DNA of 5,643 nt from Jatrophihabitans sp. (GTDB taxonomy: Bacteria; Actinomycetota; Actinomycetes; Mycobacteriales; Jatrophihabitantaceae), in contig JAOPVG010000302.1 of the NCBI GenBank assembly GCA_025966255.1, forward strand, positions 1 through 5,643, in the 5' to 3' direction. Of this stretch, positions 4,771 to 5,643 are shown piece by piece. Under the pieces are notes generated by a model. That model was not told the origin of the DNA. It saw nothing but the letters and a program-made list of their open reading frames with translations, and searched no databases. The translations under genes were made by a program, and so were the position numbers. The stretch's first letter is position 1; every line of letters starts with the position of its first letter.

Positions 4771-5643
4771 GGCTACCGGCAGGTCGAAGAGCTGCCGCAG
4801 CGCCTCGAGGTAGGCCGGCCCATCCGGGCCCGCGGAGAACTCCTTGGCCCGGACGGTCGGCCCGTGCAGGACCTTGCGGAGGATCCGGTGCACGGTCGCC
4901 GCCGTCTCCGTCCGCTGCTTGTCGTCGAGGCCCGGGAGCCGGTCCTGCAGCCGCGCCAGTTCGCTGTCGGCCAACTGCCGGATCTGGGCGTGCAGGGCGG
5001 CGATGATCGGCCCGGCCGCCGCCTGTTCCTGGCGGGCCAGGTAGGCGGCGAGCTCGGCGGACACGATGGCGCGGGCCTGGGGCACATCGGCCGAGGTGCC
5101 GGCCGTGGCCAGATGCCGGCCGAGGGTCGCCATGTTGACGAGCGCAACCCCAGCCAGATCACCCACGGCCGGCTCGACGTCCGGTGGCATCCCCAGATCG
5201 AGCACGAACAGCCGCCGGTGGTCGGCCTGCTCCCTCGCCGCCCGCACGTCTTCGACGAGCACTACAGGAGCGGCCGCCCCGGTGGCCGTGACCAGGATGT
5301 CGGCGTCGGCGATCGCCGCCGACAGGCCGGCTGACGGCACGGCCCGGCCATCCAACGCCGCGGCCAGTTCGGCCGCCTTGGCCTCGCTGCGGTTGGCGAT
5401 CGACAGCCGAGCTACGCCGGCGTCGCGCAGTAGCCGCGCCGCGAGCTTTCCCATGCTGCCGGTGCCGACCACGACGGCATTGCGCCCGGTCAGCCGGCCG
5501 TCGAGGTGGGCCCGGGCCAGGTCGAGGCCGGCCCGGCCGAGCGAGATGCCGGCCGTGCCGATGCCGGTCTCGCTGCGGGCCCGTTTGCTCGTCCGCAGGG
5601 CCGCGTCGAGTAGGGCGATGAGAATCGGTCCGGTGGTCCCGGC
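4765..5643 (-). CDS. hemA: Glutamyl-tRNA reductase, N-terminus cut by window edge
   Basis: 292 codons plus stop are visible and the frame is open to the right edge. Family members have about 420-480 residues, so the N-terminal catalytic domain with its active-site Cys is mostly outside. The enzyme reduces glutamyl-tRNA(Glu) with NADPH to glutamate-1-semialdehyde, the first committed step of C5 tetrapyrrole synthesis in the cytoplasm. In window numbering, RTSKRARSETGIG (17-29) matches the conserved segment linking the catalytic and NADPH domains. VVVGTGSMG (57-65) is the nucleotide-binding loop, with ANRS (83-86) following the second strand. LDLGMPPDVEPAVGD corresponds to the usual DLAVPRD-DP block. 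The C-terminal helical dimerisation domain ends with KVLHGPT and a final YLEALRQLFDL, as in the family. An internal GTG at 5472 also opens the frame but begins in mid-domain and is not the true start. The NMATL stretch where many homologues have a D-I-x-x-L motif is somewhat divergent. No hemC follows downstream. Confidence 0.95.
   Translation of the reverse strand, partial: AGTTGPILIALLDAALRTSKRARSETGIGTAGISLGRAGLDLARAHLDGRLTGRNAVVVGTGSMGKLAARLLRDAGVARLSIANRSEAKAAELAAALDGRAVPSAGLSAAIADADILVTATGAAAPVVLVEDVRAAREQADHRRLFVLDLGMPPDVEPAVGDLAGVALVNMATLGRHLATAGTSADVPQARAIVSAELAAYLARQEQAAAGPIIAALHAQIRQLADSELARLQDRLPGLDDKQRTETAATVHRILRKVLHGPTVRAKEFSAGPDGPAYLEALRQLFDLPVAP

Noticed and set aside
4168..5334. 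Long plus-strand open frame of 388 codons antisense to the HD gene and hemA
   Set aside because: It covers two well-supported minus-strand genes and their spacer, is rich in Arg, Gly and His with no domain motif, and long antisense frames are expected at this GC content.

Overview
The window is GC-rich throughout, with codons ending mostly in G or C. Its proteins are Ala/Arg/Gly-rich and typical of high-GC Actinomycetota; no genus can be named safely from the sequence alone. It looks like ordinary chromosome: no mobile element, CRISPR array, tRNA, rRNA or phage gene is visible. There are six protein genes, and the two at the edges are cut by the window.

Left block (1-2198, minus strand). Three genes lie head to tail with 4-bp overlaps and are read from right to left: a family 2 glycosyltransferase with C-terminal hydrophobic segments, a NodB-type polysaccharide deacetylase with an N-terminal membrane anchor, and a multi-span DMT/EamA-type membrane protein that runs off the left edge. 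The overlaps (ATGA and TTGA) imply one translationally coupled operon. Glycosyltransferase, deacetylase and small-molecule or lipid-sugar transporter resembles the Arn and NaxD logic, in which a polyprenyl-phosphate sugar is made, deacylated and flipped. That assignment is inference.

Centre (2199-3976). A 224-bp divergent spacer separates the operon from a plus-strand gene for a membrane-anchored HtrA-like serine protease (S1C trypsin fold plus one PDZ domain). Its cytoplasmic N-terminus is built from 8-residue repeats encoded by 24-bp DNA repeats. A perfect 17-bp hairpin follows the gene and probably ends transcription from both directions.

Right block (3997-5643, minus strand). An HD-domain protein resembling the cyanamide hydratase-like family converges on the protease gene. 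Upstream of it, after a 120-bp spacer holding a 16-bp tandem repeat, is the C-terminal two thirds of glutamyl-tRNA reductase (hemA), the first committed enzyme of C5 haem/tetrapyrrole synthesis. hemC, the usual downstream partner of hemA in actinobacteria, is not there.

The blocks show no obvious shared pathway. Points worth a second look are the coupled glycosyltransferase-deacetylase-transporter operon, the repeats in the protease tail, the tandem repeat that appears to copy the hemA 3' end, and the altered motif 4 of the deacetylase.
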